Shown here: positions 1-8,495 of the stretch, in pieces
How the letters are laid out: the number at the start of each line of letters is the position of its first letter
Numbering within the stretch: the stretch's first letter is position 1
Assembly: GCA_029570205.1 (NCBI GenBank)
Contig: JAKQSI010000088.1
Coordinates: forward strand, 33,744 to 97,743
Length of the DNA: 64,000 nucleotides
Direction of reading: 5' to 3'
From: Candidatus Omnitrophota bacterium
GTDB lineage: Bacteria; Hinthialibacterota; Hinthialibacteria; Hinthialibacterales; JAKPRU01
Position numbers and translations under genes: made by a program
The notes under the pieces: generated by a model
Told to the model about the DNA's origin: nothing
Seen by the model: the letters and a program-made list of their open reading frames with translations, nothing else
The model's database searches: none

Positions 1-1
1 T

Positions 2-922
2 CCCCGGTCCTATCTGGAAATCGATCAACCGATCTGGCTGTTCGAAAACGGCCTGGAACTCGCCGTGATTCCTTCGCACCGATTCGAAATTACGTACAAG
101 ATCGACTACGATCATCCGGCGGTGGGTATCCGCTCGACCTCTTTTTGGATCACCGAAGAGATCTTCACGGAGAAGATCGCTCCAGCCAGAACCTTCGGAT
201 TTCTGAAGGATATTCAGACCCTGCGCCAGGACGGCAAGATCAAAGGGGGCAGTTTGGACTGTGCCATCGTGATTGGTGAAGAGGGGTTTCTGAATAAGAA
301 CCTGCGTTTTGATGATGAGATTGTGCGGCATAAGGTGCTGGATGTGCTGGGGGATTTCACGTTGTTGGGCCGCCCGATCAAGGCGCATGTTGTTGCAGTT
401 CGTTCGGGCCATGCGTTCAACGTCCGATTTGTCCGCAAGATCCTGGAAACAATCCGAGAACGCGAACAACAGGCGAAGAAATCGTTTGAGCCGCCGCTCG
501 ATATCAATCGCATTCGGGAAATTCTTCCGCATCGGTATCCGTTCCTGTTGATCGATCGTGTTCTGGATCTGGATTACAAGAACAATCGAGTTGTTGCGAT
601 CAAGAATGTCACGGCCAATGAGCCGTTTTTCCAAGGGCATTTCCCAAACCGCCCCATCATGCCGGGTGTTCTGATTATCGAAGCCATGGCGCAGGCGGGC
701 GGTGTTTTGCTTCTTTCCCTGGAGCAAAACGCGGGCAAGCAGGTGTATTTGTCGGCGATCAATGAGGCGAAAATCCGGCGGCCGGTTGTTCCGGGAGACC
801 AACTGGTGATCGAAACGCAGATTATGAAGATCAAAGGACGCTCCGGACGGGTCGAAAGTCGTGTCACTGTGGATGGACAGCGAGCGGCGGAGGCGACCCT
901 GTTGTTCACCATGGTAGACTGA
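2..922 (+). CDS. lpxC-fabZ: Bifunctional LpxC-FabZ fusion (3' part; 5' end outside window)
   Basis: The frame is open from base 2, so the gene is cut by the window edge. The first ~150 visible residues are the C-terminal half of UDP-3-O-acyl-GlcNAc deacetylase (LpxC), the committed step of lipid A synthesis. RHKVLDVLGD carries the His and Asp zinc ligands plus the second catalytic Asp, and SGHAFN carries the catalytic His. After a short linker comes a full (3R)-hydroxyacyl-ACP dehydratase: LPHRYPFLLIDRV, then GHFPNRPIMPGV with the catalytic His, and IIEAMAQAGG with the catalytic Glu. Such fusions are known in Bacteroidetes and some other phyla, and couple lipid A and fatty acid synthesis around the shared hydroxyacyl-ACP pool. 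lpxA follows 38 bases downstream on the same strand. A GTG at 65 is an internal codon, not the start. Confidence 0.95.
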   Translation, partial: PRSYLEIDQPIWLFENGLELAVIPSHRFEITYKIDYDHPAVGIRSTSFWITEEIFTEKIAPARTFGFLKDIQTLRQDGKIKGGSLDCAIVIGEEGFLNKNLRFDDEIVRHKVLDVLGDFTLLGRPIKAHVVAVRSGHAFNVRFVRKILETIREREQQAKKSFEPPLDINRIREILPHRYPFLLIDRVLDLDYKNNRVVAIKNVTANEPFFQGHFPNRPIMPGVLIIEAMAQAGGVLLLSLEQNAGKQVYLSAINEAKIRRPVVPGDQLVIETQIMKIKGRSGRVESRVTVDGQRAAEATLLFTMVD

Positions 923-960
923 ACGAGGCCGGTTTGTTTGAGGAGCGATGAAATAGAATT

Positions 961-1743
961 ATGCCAGAGACTCTTACGATTGCCAGCACGGCGATTATTC
1001 ACCCGAGAGCGCAGATCGGCGACGATGTGCAAATCGGTCCCTACAGTGTTGTCGGTGAAGATGTCCGAATCGGGCGTGGCACCGAGATCGGCCCTCATGT
1101 GATTCTGGACGGATGGACCACCATCGGGGAGTATTGTCGCATTTTTACCGGAGCTGTCATCGGAAGCGAACCGCAGGACCTTAAATACAAAGGCGGTGTC
1201 TCCTTTGTTCGCATTGGAGACCACACCACCATTCGGGAATACTCTACGGTCAACCGGGGTACCAGTGAGGGGGAAGAAACCCGTGTCGGCCAGGGATGCC
1301 TGTTGATGGCCTACAGTCACGTGGCACATAATTGTATCCTGGAAGATAGTGTGATTATGGCCAGTTTCGCCGCGCTGGCCGGTCATATTCGAGTCGAATC
1401 CAACGCGATTATCGGAGGTCTGGTGGCGATTCATCAGTTCTGCCAGGTGGGGCGATATGCAATTGTCGGCGGGGCTTCCGCAGTCCGACAGGATGTGCTG
1501 CCCTTTACGAGAGTAGCGGGGAACCCCTGCAAGCCGTATGGGATCAATGTGGTGGGGCTTCGCCGACACGGATTTTCGGAAGAGCGGATGAAACGTCTCA
1601 AACGGATTTACCGAATCCTGTATCGGTCCCATCTCTCCGAAGGAGAAGCCTTGGACCGTCTGCACGAAGAGATGGGCGACGATGCGGACGCTCAACATAT
1701 CATCGAATTTGTTAAACGCACGGAACGGGGGATCTGCCGATGA
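961..1743 (+). CDS. lpxA: Acyl-ACP--UDP-N-acetylglucosamine O-acyltransferase LpxA
   Basis: 260 residues, the usual LpxA length. It transfers a 3-hydroxyacyl chain from ACP to UDP-GlcNAc, the first step of lipid A synthesis in the cytoplasm. The N-terminal ~190 residues are hexapeptide repeats (AIIHPRAQIGDDVQIGPYSV and similar) that form a left-handed beta-helix. SHVAHN at residues 119-124 holds the His (H123) that aligns with the catalytic His125 of E. coli. VAGNPCKPYGINVVGLRRHGF is the standard entry into the C-terminal helical domain. The ATG follows a GGAG-type ribosome site at about 942. It lies downstream of lpxC-fabZ, and its stop overlaps the start of the next gene, so the three probably form one transcript. 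Confidence 0.97.
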   Translation: MPETLTIASTAIIHPRAQIGDDVQIGPYSVVGEDVRIGRGTEIGPHVILDGWTTIGEYCRIFTGAVIGSEPQDLKYKGGVSFVRIGDHTTIREYSTVNRGTSEGEETRVGQGCLLMAYSHVAHNCILEDSVIMASFAALAGHIRVESNAIIGGLVAIHQFCQVGRYAIVGGASAVRQDVLPFTRVAGNPCKPYGINVVGLRRHGFSEERMKRLKRIYRILYRSHLSEGEALDRLHEEMGDDADAQHIIEFVKRTERGICR

Positions 1744-3524
1744 AGAATCCCGGATTGGGTACCCATGGCATCACATTATACGCTTGCGCGGCGAATTGTT
1801 GCTCGATTTGTGCAGCCATCACGCGAATCCTGTCGATTCTGGTCTTTGCCGCCGGGATTACGACGGTCAGCGCGGATACGGGTTTTCTCGATCTGCGCTA
1901 CCCGGACGCCGAAGCGGATCGCATGATCTATTTCCCGTACGAGAATGCCTATGGCGGGGTTGCTCTGACCTGCGGAGATTTTGACGGGAACGGAACGGAC
2001 GAGATCGTCATGGGATCTCCGTTTATGGAAAAAGAACGGGGGCGTGTAGATATTCTCCACAACGCCGCTGCGCCGGTTGCCGGAACGACGGATGTTGTTG
2101 ATTTGGCCGATCCTCCCGCAACGGCGGCGATCACTACCCTGATCGGTAGTCAACGAGGCGATTGGATGGGGACCAGTGTAGCCGTGGGGGATTTCAACGC
2201 GGACGGAAGAGATGATCTGGCGGTTGGTGCGCCGAATGTGAACCGGTTAGCCGGAGCCGTCTATCTTTTTCTGGGTGGGAATCCGTGTCTCGAACCCGGA
2301 CGATTTGATGTCTCTGGGGCGGATATTGTATTTCACGGGGCCGGGGAGTGCGATGGAGCCGGGCCGGAACTGGCGTTCGGCGACCTGAACGGCGACGGGA
2401 TGGATGACTTGGTGATTTCCGCGCCGTACACGAATAAACAAGAGTCCATGGCCTTCGCCGACCGGGCCTACATCCTGTATGGTTCGCCGCTTCGCGCGAC
2501 AGGGCAGGTGATTCAACTGGGAACCGACTGCGATGTGCTGCTGAAACATGTTTATGCAGACTACCGGAGTTCCGTCAACAGCAACAGCTATTTCATCGCC
2601 GACGTTCTGGGAGACGGCATTCCGGATTTGATTATCGGTTGCCAGTACGGCTTGGGCCGATACGGTCATGTCTATGTGGTGCGAGGCGCGCCCCGCCCGA
2701 AGGGATCGGTGGTGATGGTTCATGAAGAGGCCGATCTTGTAATCAAGGACAACCACAAAACGGATATGCTCGGCGCGTCCGTCCGAGCGGGAGATATCGA
2801 CGGAGACGGAGATAACGATCTTCTGATCGGCTCTCCGAACGGCTATTCTTCTGCGTACGGAAAACTATCTTTATTGCTGTTCGACGGGAAGCCTGATCCC
2901 GCGCAGCAGACGGTTATCCGTATGGGGCAGCCGACATCCCTTTACCTCGAAGTCAACTATTACGGGATTTATAAGTCGGAGAGTCTCGGCCAGGGATTGA
3001 CACTGGCCGATTTCAATGCGGACGGAATACAGGATATTGCGGTGGGCGCTTTCTATGGGCGTCCGCGGGGAACCGACAAGTCATTCGGCCTGGTATACGT
3101 GCTGCCCGGTCGTCCCAATTGGCCGGAAGGGACCATTTGTATCGGCGATGTGCCGGAGATTCTAATTATGAACGGGGCGACCAAGCAAGAGGAATTCGGG
3201 ATGGTCCTGGCGACGGGCAATTTCGGAGGCGGTGCGCCTTCCCTGCTGGTATCGTCCCGCCTCGGAGACGGCCGGTTCGGGTACGGGGCCAAGAATGCCG
3301 GGCAAGTCTACCAGTTTTCGCGGGTTTTGTTTGATCGTCTTGCGCCTTTGAATCCCAAGATCACTCCCAAAATTGTTGAGGAACTCTACCGGATTTCCGG
3401 GAACTGGATGAAACCGAAAACCGGTTATCAGATCCAATCCGGCTCCGTCGATTCGGAACGGATCGGTCCCCGCGAGATTTTGAATCTGTACAAACGATCG
3501 AGAAAAATGGAGCCTTCCCAGTAG
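1740..3524 (+). CDS. Exported FG-GAP repeat (integrin-alpha-like) beta-propeller protein
   Basis: 594 residues, with the start ATG overlapping the lpxA stop (ATGA), which implies translational coupling. An N-terminal hydrophobic stretch (about residues 18-42, ending VSA-DTG) looks like a signal peptide. Seven FG-GAP units follow, each with a DxDxDGxxD-type calcium loop: GDFDGNGTDEIVMGSP, GDFNADGRDDLAVGAP, GDLNGDGMDDLVISAP, DVLGDGIPDLIIG, GDIDGDGDNDLLIGSP, ADFNADGIQDIAVGAF, and a degenerate last one (GNFGGGAPSLLVSS). Seven units match a closed seven-bladed propeller. The ~60-residue tail is basic, with no obvious sorting signal. It is probably a periplasmic or surface calcium-binding adhesion or scaffold protein; the ligand is unknown. 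Its coupling to lpxA is unexplained. Confidence 0.88.
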   Translation: MKNPGLGTHGITLYACAANCCSICAAITRILSILVFAAGITTVSADTGFLDLRYPDAEADRMIYFPYENAYGGVALTCGDFDGNGTDEIVMGSPFMEKERGRVDILHNAAAPVAGTTDVVDLADPPATAAITTLIGSQRGDWMGTSVAVGDFNADGRDDLAVGAPNVNRLAGAVYLFLGGNPCLEPGRFDVSGADIVFHGAGECDGAGPELAFGDLNGDGMDDLVISAPYTNKQESMAFADRAYILYGSPLRATGQVIQLGTDCDVLLKHVYADYRSSVNSNSYFIADVLGDGIPDLIIGCQYGLGRYGHVYVVRGAPRPKGSVVMVHEEADLVIKDNHKTDMLGASVRAGDIDGDGDNDLLIGSPNGYSSAYGKLSLLLFDGKPDPAQQTVIRMGQPTSLYLEVNYYGIYKSESLGQGLTLADFNADGIQDIAVGAFYGRPRGTDKSFGLVYVLPGRPNWPEGTICIGDVPEILIMNGATKQEEFGMVLATGNFGGGAPSLLVSSRLGDGRFGYGAKNAGQVYQFSRVLFDRLAPLNPKITPKIVEELYRISGNWMKPKTGYQIQSGSVDSERIGPREILNLYKRSRKMEPSQ

Positions 3525-3579
3525 TCGTTTCAAAAAAACGAACCGGGTAGATCCTTTTTTTGACGATTCTCTCAGCAGA

Positions 3580-5385
3580 ATGCCCAACCCTGACGGTTTG
3601 AACTCTTCCAGCCATTTTCGTGCTTTACTGGCGTACCTGGCTCCACACACGCACCGCATCGTGCTCGGCTTTGTCTTCATCGTGGCCGGTCAGGTGATCG
3701 CGGTGCAGATACCCCGGCTGGTGCGCCGGGCCATTGATGCGCTGGAGCCGGCCGTCGGGAATCCCGACGCAGTCGGCGGCGTTTCGCCGGTTGTTGCGAC
3801 CGCTTTCTGGGGAATTATTCTACTGGCCATCGGTTCCGCGATCACGCTGTTTTTCTCGCGATATCTTGTGATTACCGTATCGCGCCTGGCGGAAGAGCAG
3901 CTGCGGAACGATCTGTATACGCATCTTCAGTTGCTCACGCCAAGCTACTACAACTCCATCTCTACCGGCGATTTGATGACCCGCGCGGGCAGCGACATCG
4001 AACAGGTTCGGATGCTCCTCGGCCCGGGAATCATGTACCCGTTGCAGTTCGGCATTCTGGCGATTCTGGCCATTGCGCACATGCTGTACAGCGACTGGCT
4101 TCTGACGACAGCGGTTCTTGTACCTATGCTTGGCCTGTCCGTCTGGGTCAATATCTATACCCGACGTCTTCACAACCTGTTCATGGCGTCGCAGGAAATC
4201 TACGCTGCCATGTCGGCTCATGTTCAGGAGAATCTGTCCGGTATTCGCGTGGTGAAGGCATATTGCCAGGAGGCGGCCGAAACGGCTCGTTTTGAGGAAA
4301 TCAACAAACAGTACCTGGACAAGAATTTTGAAATGATTCGTCTGCGGGGACGACTCTGGCCGATCATGCGTTACATTAACGGATTGGGGTTTGCCATGAT
4401 TCTCTTCCTGGGAGGCCGAATGGTCACGGTGAATCGCCTGACCCTCGGCGGACTGGCGGAGTTTATCCAATACTTTACGATGCTGTTTTGGCCGATTGTC
4501 GGTTTCGGATGGGTATTGAACGTCATCTACCGTGGAACCGCCTCCTGGGCGCGAATCCGCGAGATTCTCTGCGCCGTTCCGGAGATTCTACCCGTACCCG
4601 TTACCGTTCCTGAACCGAAAATCCGCGGCGAAATCACGATTCACAATCTGACCTTCCGCTATCGAGAGGATACTCCGCCGGTTCTTCGCGATATTTCCAT
4701 TTCCATTCCTGCCGGTTCGACGTTAGCGATTGTCGGTCCCACGGGGGTCGGAAAATCCACGCTCGTTCACCTTCTTCTTCACCTGTATCCTGTACCTCCC
4801 GGCTCGATCTTTATTGACGGGATGGACATCCGGGATATTCCTCTGGAAGTATTGCGCAGGAATATCGCTTTCGTGTCACAGGAAGTCTTTCTCTTCAGCC
4901 AATCACTAAAAGAGAACATCCTTTTCGGAGAGGAATCGGGAGGACCGGATGCCGACAAACGAACGCGTTCCGCCGCGCGGAAGGCGGGCCTTGAACGCGA
5001 TGTCGGCCAATTCCCGCAGGGGTTTGAGACTCTGCTCGGTGAACGGGGGCTGACCTTGTCGGGAGGCCAACGGCAGCGGACCGGAATCGCCCGCGCGCTG
5101 GTCCGGCATTGTCCCATTCTGATTTTGGACGACGCGCTGTCGAGTGTCGATGCCGAAACGGAGGAACAGATTCTTCGCGGCATACGCGAGGATATCCGGC
5201 AACGCACAACGATTCTTATTTCCCATCGTATTTCGACAGTTCGGAACGCGGATCATATTGTTGTGCTTGGCGATGGAATGATTATCGAGGAGGGGACTCA
5301 CCAGGATTTGGTTGAGCGGGGCGGACTTTATGCGTCTATTTTCCGGCGCCAGCAGTTGGAGGAAAGCCTGGGTATTCGGTCCTGA
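3580..5385 (+). CDS. ABC exporter, fused membrane and ATPase domains (MsbA/MdlB-like)
   Basis: 601 residues, a half-exporter. Residues ~1-320 hold about six membrane segments (ABC type 1 exporter fold). The nucleotide-binding domain follows: Walker A GPTGVGKST, Q-loop FVSQEVFLFS, signature LSGGQRQR, Walker B ILILDDALSSVD, and switch His in ISHR. It would act as a homodimer or pair with another half-transporter. The position behind lpxC-fabZ and lpxA makes lipid A export an attractive role, but the sequence is equally close to general MdlB/YknU-type multidrug exporters, so the substrate is not assigned. No strong ribosome site precedes the ATG. The 55-base gap after the FG-GAP gene allows co-transcription. 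Confidence 0.9.
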   Translation: MPNPDGLNSSSHFRALLAYLAPHTHRIVLGFVFIVAGQVIAVQIPRLVRRAIDALEPAVGNPDAVGGVSPVVATAFWGIILLAIGSAITLFFSRYLVITVSRLAEEQLRNDLYTHLQLLTPSYYNSISTGDLMTRAGSDIEQVRMLLGPGIMYPLQFGILAILAIAHMLYSDWLLTTAVLVPMLGLSVWVNIYTRRLHNLFMASQEIYAAMSAHVQENLSGIRVVKAYCQEAAETARFEEINKQYLDKNFEMIRLRGRLWPIMRYINGLGFAMILFLGGRMVTVNRLTLGGLAEFIQYFTMLFWPIVGFGWVLNVIYRGTASWARIREILCAVPEILPVPVTVPEPKIRGEITIHNLTFRYREDTPPVLRDISISIPAGSTLAIVGPTGVGKSTLVHLLLHLYPVPPGSIFIDGMDIRDIPLEVLRRNIAFVSQEVFLFSQSLKENILFGEESGGPDADKRTRSAARKAGLERDVGQFPQGFETLLGERGLTLSGGQRQRTGIARALVRHCPILILDDALSSVDAETEEQILRGIREDIRQRTTILISHRISTVRNADHIVVLGDGMIIEEGTHQDLVERGGLYASIFRRQQLEESLGIRS

Positions 5386-5441
5386 ACAGGTAACGGATTA
5401 TAGCGATACGAAGCGATATCCGCTGATTTGGCTACTGTATC

Positions 5442-5550
5442 ACAGGCCGGAAGCCTGTCCCGCCCTGTTTACCAAGAAAGAATACCTTGTTGCGCAAGAG
5501 AGAACATCTTTTCTCCCTCTCGCGCCGGGAGAGGCTTGGCATGAGGGGTT
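5442..5550. repeat. Decayed palindromic intergenic repeats
   Basis: The spacer between the ABC exporter and tgt holds a hairpin ACAGGC/GCCTGT at 5442-5458. Further on (about 5511-5550) is a copy of a CCCTC/GAGAGG-type palindrome (ccctctcgcgccgggagagg). Similar hairpins recur at 54626, and similar CCCTC repeats at 16268, 19295 and 36471. They lie between convergent genes and may act as transcript ends, but there is no clean T-run. Confidence 0.5.
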
Positions 5551-5580
5551 GCCGTATGGAACCCGCTCGACTACATCACG

Positions 5581-6705
5581 CTATCGCTGACTCTGCAACA
5601 GCGAGGATCGACCCGCGCCCGACAGAAATGTCTCGTGGAATTGTGTTAGATTGCCGCACGAGATAGCTATTCGAACCGCCTGCATGAATTCCTGATAAAA
5701 AGTTACATTATGAATTGTGGCCAATCGAGAGGCGAGAATCTCGCCTGCAAGGAATAGATGCCGGAGGTACGCTAAGGAGAATTGCCGGCAGCAGCTGCAA
5801 TGACATTCGGTATCCGGCGGGCCTTGTTCATATTTGTATTGAGCCTGCTTGAATGACACTCTACCGGACCAGGTCAGACAATGTCCGTTCCGCGCCAGAC
5901 GTGTCGGAACTACACAATCGAACAGATCGACGCCTCTCTCGATACAGGTTAAAAAATCTTCCGGTGTCCCGACCCCCATCAGGTACCGGGGGCGATCCTC
6001 CGGCAGATGCAAAACAGATACATCCAGCATTGCCAGGGTTTGCGCCTTCTCCTCCCCGACACACAGACCGCCGATTCCATAACCCGGCGAACCGAATCCG
6101 CTTAATATCCGTGCGCTTTCCGCGCGAAGATCGGGATTCATCCCACCCTGTACAATCGGAAACAGTGCTTGGTCTTCGCGTTCTTTCGCCCTGATACATC
6201 GCTCCGCCCATCGATTCGTTAATTCCATGGATTGCCGCATATCCTGATCGGGCAGATCGTGCGGCGGGCATTCATCCAGGCACATAATGATATCCGCGCC
6301 GAGCCGTTCCTGTAAACGAATCGCCGATTCGGGTGTAAAACGATGTATAGAACCGTCAATGTGAGAACGAAAAGTAACTCCGTCCGGATCGATTGACCGC
6401 AGCGGCGCAAGACTAAACACCTGAAATCCCCCGCTGTCGGTTACAATGGGGCCGTCCCACGCCATGAAACGGTGCAGGCCGCCACATTTCTCTACAACGT
6501 CTGCGCCGGGACGAAGATAGAGATGATAGGCATTTGCCAGGATTACCCGGCTTCCGGTCTCGCGGATTTCTGCGGGAGTTAATGCTTTTACGGTTGCATT
6601 CGTTCCCACCGGCATGAATGCAGGTGTATCGACTACCCCATGAGGTGTGTGAAATCTTCCGGTCCGCGCCCGGCTGTCTTTGGCGGTAATATCGTATTCA
6701 AACAT
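5581..6705 (-). CDS. tgt: tRNA-guanine(34) transglycosylase (queuine tRNA-ribosyltransferase)
   Basis: 374 residues, normal for bacterial Tgt. It exchanges G34 for preQ1 in GUN-anticodon tRNAs during queuosine synthesis. TDSGGFQVFSL holds the general-base Asp, and LFDCVVPTRLARNG holds the nucleophilic Asp. The zinc site is C-x-C-x2-C in TECHCSCC plus the His of ATIHNVTFY near the C-terminus. GIGGLCVGE and YLMGVGTPED are standard substrate-binding loops. It is the third gene of a minus-strand run recN-dsbD-tgt, starting 14 bases after the dsbD stop, so it is probably read from the recN promoter. Confidence 0.97.
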   Translation of the reverse strand: MFEYDITAKDSRARTGRFHTPHGVVDTPAFMPVGTNATVKALTPAEIRETGSRVILANAYHLYLRPGADVVEKCGGLHRFMAWDGPIVTDSGGFQVFSLAPLRSIDPDGVTFRSHIDGSIHRFTPESAIRLQERLGADIIMCLDECPPHDLPDQDMRQSMELTNRWAERCIRAKEREDQALFPIVQGGMNPDLRAESARILSGFGSPGYGIGGLCVGEEKAQTLAMLDVSVLHLPEDRPRYLMGVGTPEDFLTCIERGVDLFDCVVPTRLARNGHCLTWSGRVSFKQAQYKYEQGPPDTECHCSCCRQFSLAYLRHLFLAGEILASRLATIHNVTFYQEFMQAVRIAISCGNLTQFHETFLSGAGRSSLLQSQR

Positions 6706-6719
6706 GGTTATCCATCTTA

Positions 6720-8495
6720 TTACTCGCTATTGGAATGCGCGATCTTATCCAGGTGCGCAAGCAATTCATCGGCGCTGTGATAGCCAACCAGGCTGGCCTC
6801 GGGTAGATATTCGCCGGACCGGCTATAAAACAGCAGCACAGGCAGCCCGGGGATATTGTATTTGTTCTGCAATTGCCCTCTCTCCGGTGTTTCCCTGGTA
6901 AAGTCCAGCCTGACGGTTACAAATTCCTGAAGGCGCGCTGTAACACGCGGATCGCGGAAAGTAGTCCTGTCTAATTCGATGCAGGCGGCGCACCATTCCG
7001 CCCAGACATCGACCAGGACGGGTTTCTGCGCAGCCCGTGCCCTGTCCAGGCCGGTCTGCTCATCGGCGAGCCAGTCGATGAGGCTTGCGGGTGGTGTTGT
7101 AAATGCGCCGACGCTGAGATAAAGACCGAACACGGCGAGGACAATCCCGAAATGCTTGAGCACTCGACGGATCCCGGAAAGGCCATGAAACGAACGGTGA
7201 ATCGTTCCGAACGGAAGGGAAAGCACGATCATGACGCATCCCATAATCAATCCGGTCGGTAAAGGTTTCAGGAGTTTACCGAGGGCAGGGAAGGCAGATT
7301 TGCCGAAGTAAAGCGCCATGGCGAGCAGAATAATTCCGAAAATAGTTTTGATATGTTCCATCCACGCGCCGGAGCGGGGCATGTAGGAAATCGCGGCGGA
7401 AAAGGTTCCGAGAAAAATAAATAACGTACCGATTCCGAGGGCATACGTGAAGAGCAGCCAAAATCCGAGAAACAGGTTGCCCGACGAGGCGACATAAATC
7501 AGGACGGTTCCGAGAACAGGACCGGTACACGGCGAGGCGATCACTCCGGCGACCAGCCCCATACCGAAGGCGCCGCCGTATCCGCGCCCGGCGAGAGAAG
7601 CGAGTCGGGCCTGTACGGCGGATGGGACCCGGATTTCAAACAGGCCGAGCATGGAAAATCCGAATCCCGCCAGGACCAGCATGACTACACCGACTACAAT
7701 CGGATTGGCCATAAACGACCCGAATACCGCCCCGGTTCCTGCCGCCAGGAGGCCCAATGCGGAGAACATCACGCCGATTCCAAGGACATACGTGACCGAC
7801 AGGGTGAAGGCTCTCCATCGCGGGACATCCTTCGTGCCGAAAATCGTAATCGTAATCGGAATCAACGGGTACACGCACGGTGTAAAACAGGTACCGACAC
7901 CGCCGAGAAAGATTACCAGAAACGTGTAGAACAGTCCTTTTGAGAAAAGGTCAGGTCTCCGGTCGGAAGCCTGCTCGATGGGAATAAATCCCGCCGGGTT
8001 TGTCCCGGGCTGTACGCCGCCGACACGGATGGAGAGATCGAGGGTTCGCTTCGCGGGGAAAAAACAGAGTTCCGGCGAACAGCCGCGATGTCGAACGGTA
8101 AAGCGGACAGGGATGCCTTCCTGTAATACCGGCCCGGTAACGGTGAAGGGGACGCGGATGTCTACAACCCCCTCATATATTGGTACTTCTTTTTCTTCAT
8201 ATTTGTCGTATTTCAATTTCGGTTCCGGGTAAATTGGATCGGAGAAGGTGATCCCCGGGACCGGCTCGGATCGGACCGAGACGGAATCGCGGTAGACATA
8301 ATGATGTTCGGCTATCGTTAATATAAGCCGTATTTCGCCCCGGTCTCCGGGTTCAAATACCGTTACCGGCGCGCTTGCCGACCAGATAAAGGCTTCTTCC
8401 GGTGTGAGACTCCGGGCGGGAGCAAAATCGGCCGTGCCAACACAGCCGCCGATCAGGAGGAAAACAAGCAAGTAGCGGGTGGACGGCCGGATCAT
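6720..8495 (-). CDS. dsbD: Thiol:disulfide interchange protein DsbD
   Basis: 591 residues, the full three-part DsbD. It carries electrons from cytoplasmic thioredoxin across the inner membrane to reduce periplasmic disulfides. The N-terminus is an export signal with a possible lipobox (LIGGC). The periplasmic alpha domain has its Cys pair in RGCSPELCFFP. The central membrane domain of about eight helices has one Cys in GTCFTPCVYPLIP and the partner in SPCTGPVLG. The C-terminal thioredoxin-like domain has the redox motif CAAC (WAEWCAACIEL). Its ATG overlaps the recN stop (ATGA), so the two are translationally coupled. Confidence 0.95.
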   Translation of the reverse strand: MIRPSTRYLLVFLLIGGCVGTADFAPARSLTPEEAFIWSASAPVTVFEPGDRGEIRLILTIAEHHYVYRDSVSVRSEPVPGITFSDPIYPEPKLKYDKYEEKEVPIYEGVVDIRVPFTVTGPVLQEGIPVRFTVRHRGCSPELCFFPAKRTLDLSIRVGGVQPGTNPAGFIPIEQASDRRPDLFSKGLFYTFLVIFLGGVGTCFTPCVYPLIPITITIFGTKDVPRWRAFTLSVTYVLGIGVMFSALGLLAAGTGAVFGSFMANPIVVGVVMLVLAGFGFSMLGLFEIRVPSAVQARLASLAGRGYGGAFGMGLVAGVIASPCTGPVLGTVLIYVASSGNLFLGFWLLFTYALGIGTLFIFLGTFSAAISYMPRSGAWMEHIKTIFGIILLAMALYFGKSAFPALGKLLKPLPTGLIMGCVMIVLSLPFGTIHRSFHGLSGIRRVLKHFGIVLAVFGLYLSVGAFTTPPASLIDWLADEQTGLDRARAAQKPVLVDVWAEWCAACIELDRTTFRDPRVTARLQEFVTVRLDFTRETPERGQLQNKYNIPGLPVLLFYSRSGEYLPEASLVGYHSADELLAHLDKIAHSNSE

